From: Elusimicrobia bacterium RIFOXYB2_FULL_48_7
GTDB taxonomy: Bacteria; Elusimicrobiota; Endomicrobiia; CG1-02-37-114; XYA2-FULL-39-19
Direction of reading: 5' to 3'
Length of the DNA: 10,121 bases
NCBI GenBank assembly: GCA_001800495.1
Contig: MGVM01000081.1
Coordinates: 1-10,121 of the forward strand
Shown here: positions 9,094-10,121 of the stretch, piece by piece
How the letters are laid out: every line of letters begins with the position of its first letter
Numbering within the stretch: the stretch's first letter is position 1
The notes under the pieces: generated by a model
What the model was told of the DNA's origin: nothing
The model's database searches: none
What the model saw: only the letters and a program-made list of their open reading frames with translations
Translations under genes and position numbers: made by a program

Positions 9094-9109
9094 AGTGACT
9101 TTTGTCACA
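9094..9109 (-). promoter_or_regulatory. CRP/FNR-type palindrome at the transcript start
   Basis: On the minus strand: TGTGA, CAAAAG, TCACT. This matches the CRP-family pattern TGTGA-N6-TCACA at nine of ten half-site bases. It lies at about +6 to +21 of the predicted transcript, where binding would normally repress. In RNA it can also form a GUGAC/GUCAC hairpin with an AAAA loop. Confidence 0.5.
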
Positions 9110-9120
9110 GCCCTACTATA

Positions 9121-9149
9121 AGTATATAGTCAAAGTAGCTAAAAGTCAA
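9121..9149 (-). promoter_or_regulatory. Sigma70-type promoter for the giant gene
   Basis: -35 TTGACT (9149-9144), 17-nt spacer, -10 TATACT (9126-9121). Transcription should begin near 9114, giving a leader of about 180 nt to ATG 8936 that contains the whole riboswitch. Confidence 0.75.
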
Positions 9150-9176
9150 GGTCTTTTTACAAGGTCTTTTTACAAG
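9147..9176 (-). repeat. Tandem 13-bp repeat beside the -35 box
   Basis: Plus-strand CAAGGTCTTTTTA occurs at 9147-9159 and 9160-9172, followed by a partial CAAG (9173-9176). The repeat runs into the -35 box of the minus promoter. It could be an activator operator on one face of the helix, an UP-like element, or a slippage product. Confidence 0.7.
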
Positions 9177-9182
9177 ATTGTT

Positions 9183-9232
9183 ACCTTGGCTAAATTCCAA
9201 AAATTCTAAAAATCCTAATTCTAAAATTCCCA
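9183..9232. other. AT-rich segment with short AAATTC-like repeats upstream of the plus promoter
   Basis: A run of A-rich units (AAATTCC, AAATTCT, AAAATCC, AAAATTCC) directly upstream of the -35 box at 9233. It is plausible as an UP element or curved DNA. No ORF or RNA gene is seen in it. Confidence 0.4.
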
Positions 9233-9261
9233 TTGACTTTTCGGGTTTTGTGGGCTATTAT
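9233..9261 (+). promoter_or_regulatory. Sigma70-type promoter for the SBBP gene
   Basis: -35 TTGACT (9233-9238), 17-nt spacer, -10 TATTAT (9256-9261). The start is expected near 9268, leaving a short leader of about 30 nt with AAGGA (9291-9295) 3 nt before the ATG at 9299. An overlapping TATACT (9261-9266) would need a 22-nt spacer and is less likely. Confidence 0.7.
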
Positions 9262-9298
9262 ATACTGGTTGCTAATAACAACATACCTTAAAGGAAAC

Positions 9299-10121
9299 AT
9301 GAAACTTTTCCGCTTAATTTGCCTGCTGGTTTTCCTGCCAACTCTGGTTTTTTCAACCCCGGTACCCCAATGGAAACTTTTCCCCGGGACCTCCGAAGAT
9401 GACTACTATAGACACATGTGCATTGACTCTAACAGCGATATTTTTGTCACCGGGTTTACCTACGGCGTGTTTCCGGGGCAAACCGCGGAGGGTGTCTGGG
9501 AAGACGCTTTCCTTGTTAAATATGACAAGAACGGCAATCAGAAATGGGCCCGCCAGTTTTGGTATAGCGGCGCTGACTGGAATGACAGGGGGTGCCTGGT
9601 TGCCGCTGATAATGCCGGCAATTCATACGTGGCCGGAATGTTTTCCCAGTCAACTTACGTGTTTCTCAGGAAATACGACCCCAACGGCAATGTGTTATGG
9701 ACGACAAGTGAGTTGTCAGGTGGCGACCAAACCTTTACATCATCGGTAGTTGACACTTCATCGGGCGTGGTTTATGTGGCCCGTCATGCCTGGGGCGGCG
9801 CCAGTGCCAATGACGCCAGGATAAGAAAATATGACAGCAACACGGGTAATTTCATCTCTCAATTAATTCTGAACACTACGGGAAACGATTATATTTATGA
9901 CGTCAAGGTTGACACTTCAAGCAATCTTTATTTCAGCGGGATGACATCTGTGGCATTTCCCGGGTTTACGGACCTGGGCAACGGGGATGCATTCATACGG
10001 AAATTTGACGTGGATGGAAACGAATTATGGACCAAGCAGTTTGGAACAGTGAACGAGGATATTGGGTATAGCATTGAGGTTGACACTTCGTGCAATGTTT
10101 ATGTTTCAATGCTTCGATATG
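9299..10121 (+). CDS. Secreted SBBP-type beta-propeller repeat protein (C-terminus beyond window)
   Basis: 274 complete codons are in the window. Residues 1-19 are a Sec signal peptide (MKLFR, hydrophobic LICLLVFLPTLVF, cleavage near FS-TP). The mature part carries propeller-blade repeats of the SBBP kind. These have strands such as DAFLVKYDKNGNQKWARQF (69-87), YVFLRKYDPNGNVLWT (120-135), DARIRKYDSNTGNFI (172-186) and DAFIRKFDVDGNELWTKQF (230-248). They alternate with D-x-x-x-N-x-Y-V-x-G strands (104-113, 152-161, 205-214). The GTTGACACTTC DNA word recurs at 9749, 9908 and 10079, showing repeat duplication. SBBP proteins are extracellular beta-propellers of mostly unknown function, often with a C-terminal sorting domain, which would be outside this window. 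The gene is divergent from the giant gene with its own promoter; whether they work together is unknown. The start is supported by AAGGA and the signal peptide. Confidence 0.9.
   Translation, partial: MKLFRLICLLVFLPTLVFSTPVPQWKLFPGTSEDDYYRHMCIDSNSDIFVTGFTYGVFPGQTAEGVWEDAFLVKYDKNGNQKWARQFWYSGADWNDRGCLVAADNAGNSYVAGMFSQSTYVFLRKYDPNGNVLWTTSELSGGDQTFTSSVVDTSSGVVYVARHAWGGASANDARIRKYDSNTGNFISQLILNTTGNDYIYDVKVDTSSNLYFSGMTSVAFPGFTDLGNGDAFIRKFDVDGNELWTKQFGTVNEDIGYSIEVDTSCNVYVSMLRY

Overview
The window looks like bacterial chromosome from an uncultivated lineage that makes large secreted repeat proteins. It holds two divergent genes, both running off the window, and one compact regulatory region between them. 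Both genes have Sec-type hydrophobic N-termini. Promoters are sigma70-like (TTGACT, 17-nt spacers), Shine-Dalgarno sites are recognisable, and coding GC is near 50% with an AT-rich intergenic region. Proteins of this style (VPGE/FN3/DxNxNG repeats, SBBP propellers) are, as I recall, common in groundwater and sediment lineages such as Elusimicrobiota, Omnitrophota and Goldbacteria. Lineage cannot be settled from this window, and that placement is inference.

Positions 1-8936, minus strand: one giant reading frame of at least 2978 codons whose C-terminus lies beyond position 1. I translated it throughout and found a single in-frame stop, a TAA at 8549-8547 (codon 130). The same repeat domain continues on both sides of the stop. 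The protein is built from repeats. It has a secretion signal, then a four-domain block (two Ig-like 'VPGE' domains and two FN3-like domains) present twice in tandem, then an Ig-like central region, and finally seven complete copies and the start of an eighth of a 130-300 residue module with calcium-loop-like DxNxNGxxD segments. Three places in that array carry a phage-tail-like 'EIxxYTG...TRG...H..G' insert. It is most likely a surface fibre, adhesin or S-layer-like protein.

Positions 8837-9176, minus-strand control region: a tandem 13-bp repeat next to the -35 box, a sigma70-type promoter, a CRP/FNR-type palindrome at the predicted transcript start, a c-di-GMP-I (GEMM) riboswitch aptamer, a Shine-Dalgarno site with ATG, and an intrinsic terminator. 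The terminator lies downstream of that ATG and inside the annotated frame, upstream of the signal peptide. This makes the true translation start doubtful. The overall logic is a second messenger (c-di-GMP) controlling production of a giant surface protein.

Positions 9183-10121, plus strand: an AT-rich upstream segment, a promoter, and the first 274 codons of a secreted SBBP-type beta-propeller protein. No tRNA, rRNA, insertion sequence, CRISPR array or other gene was seen. Plus-strand open frames over 1-8500 are antisense shadows of the giant gene.
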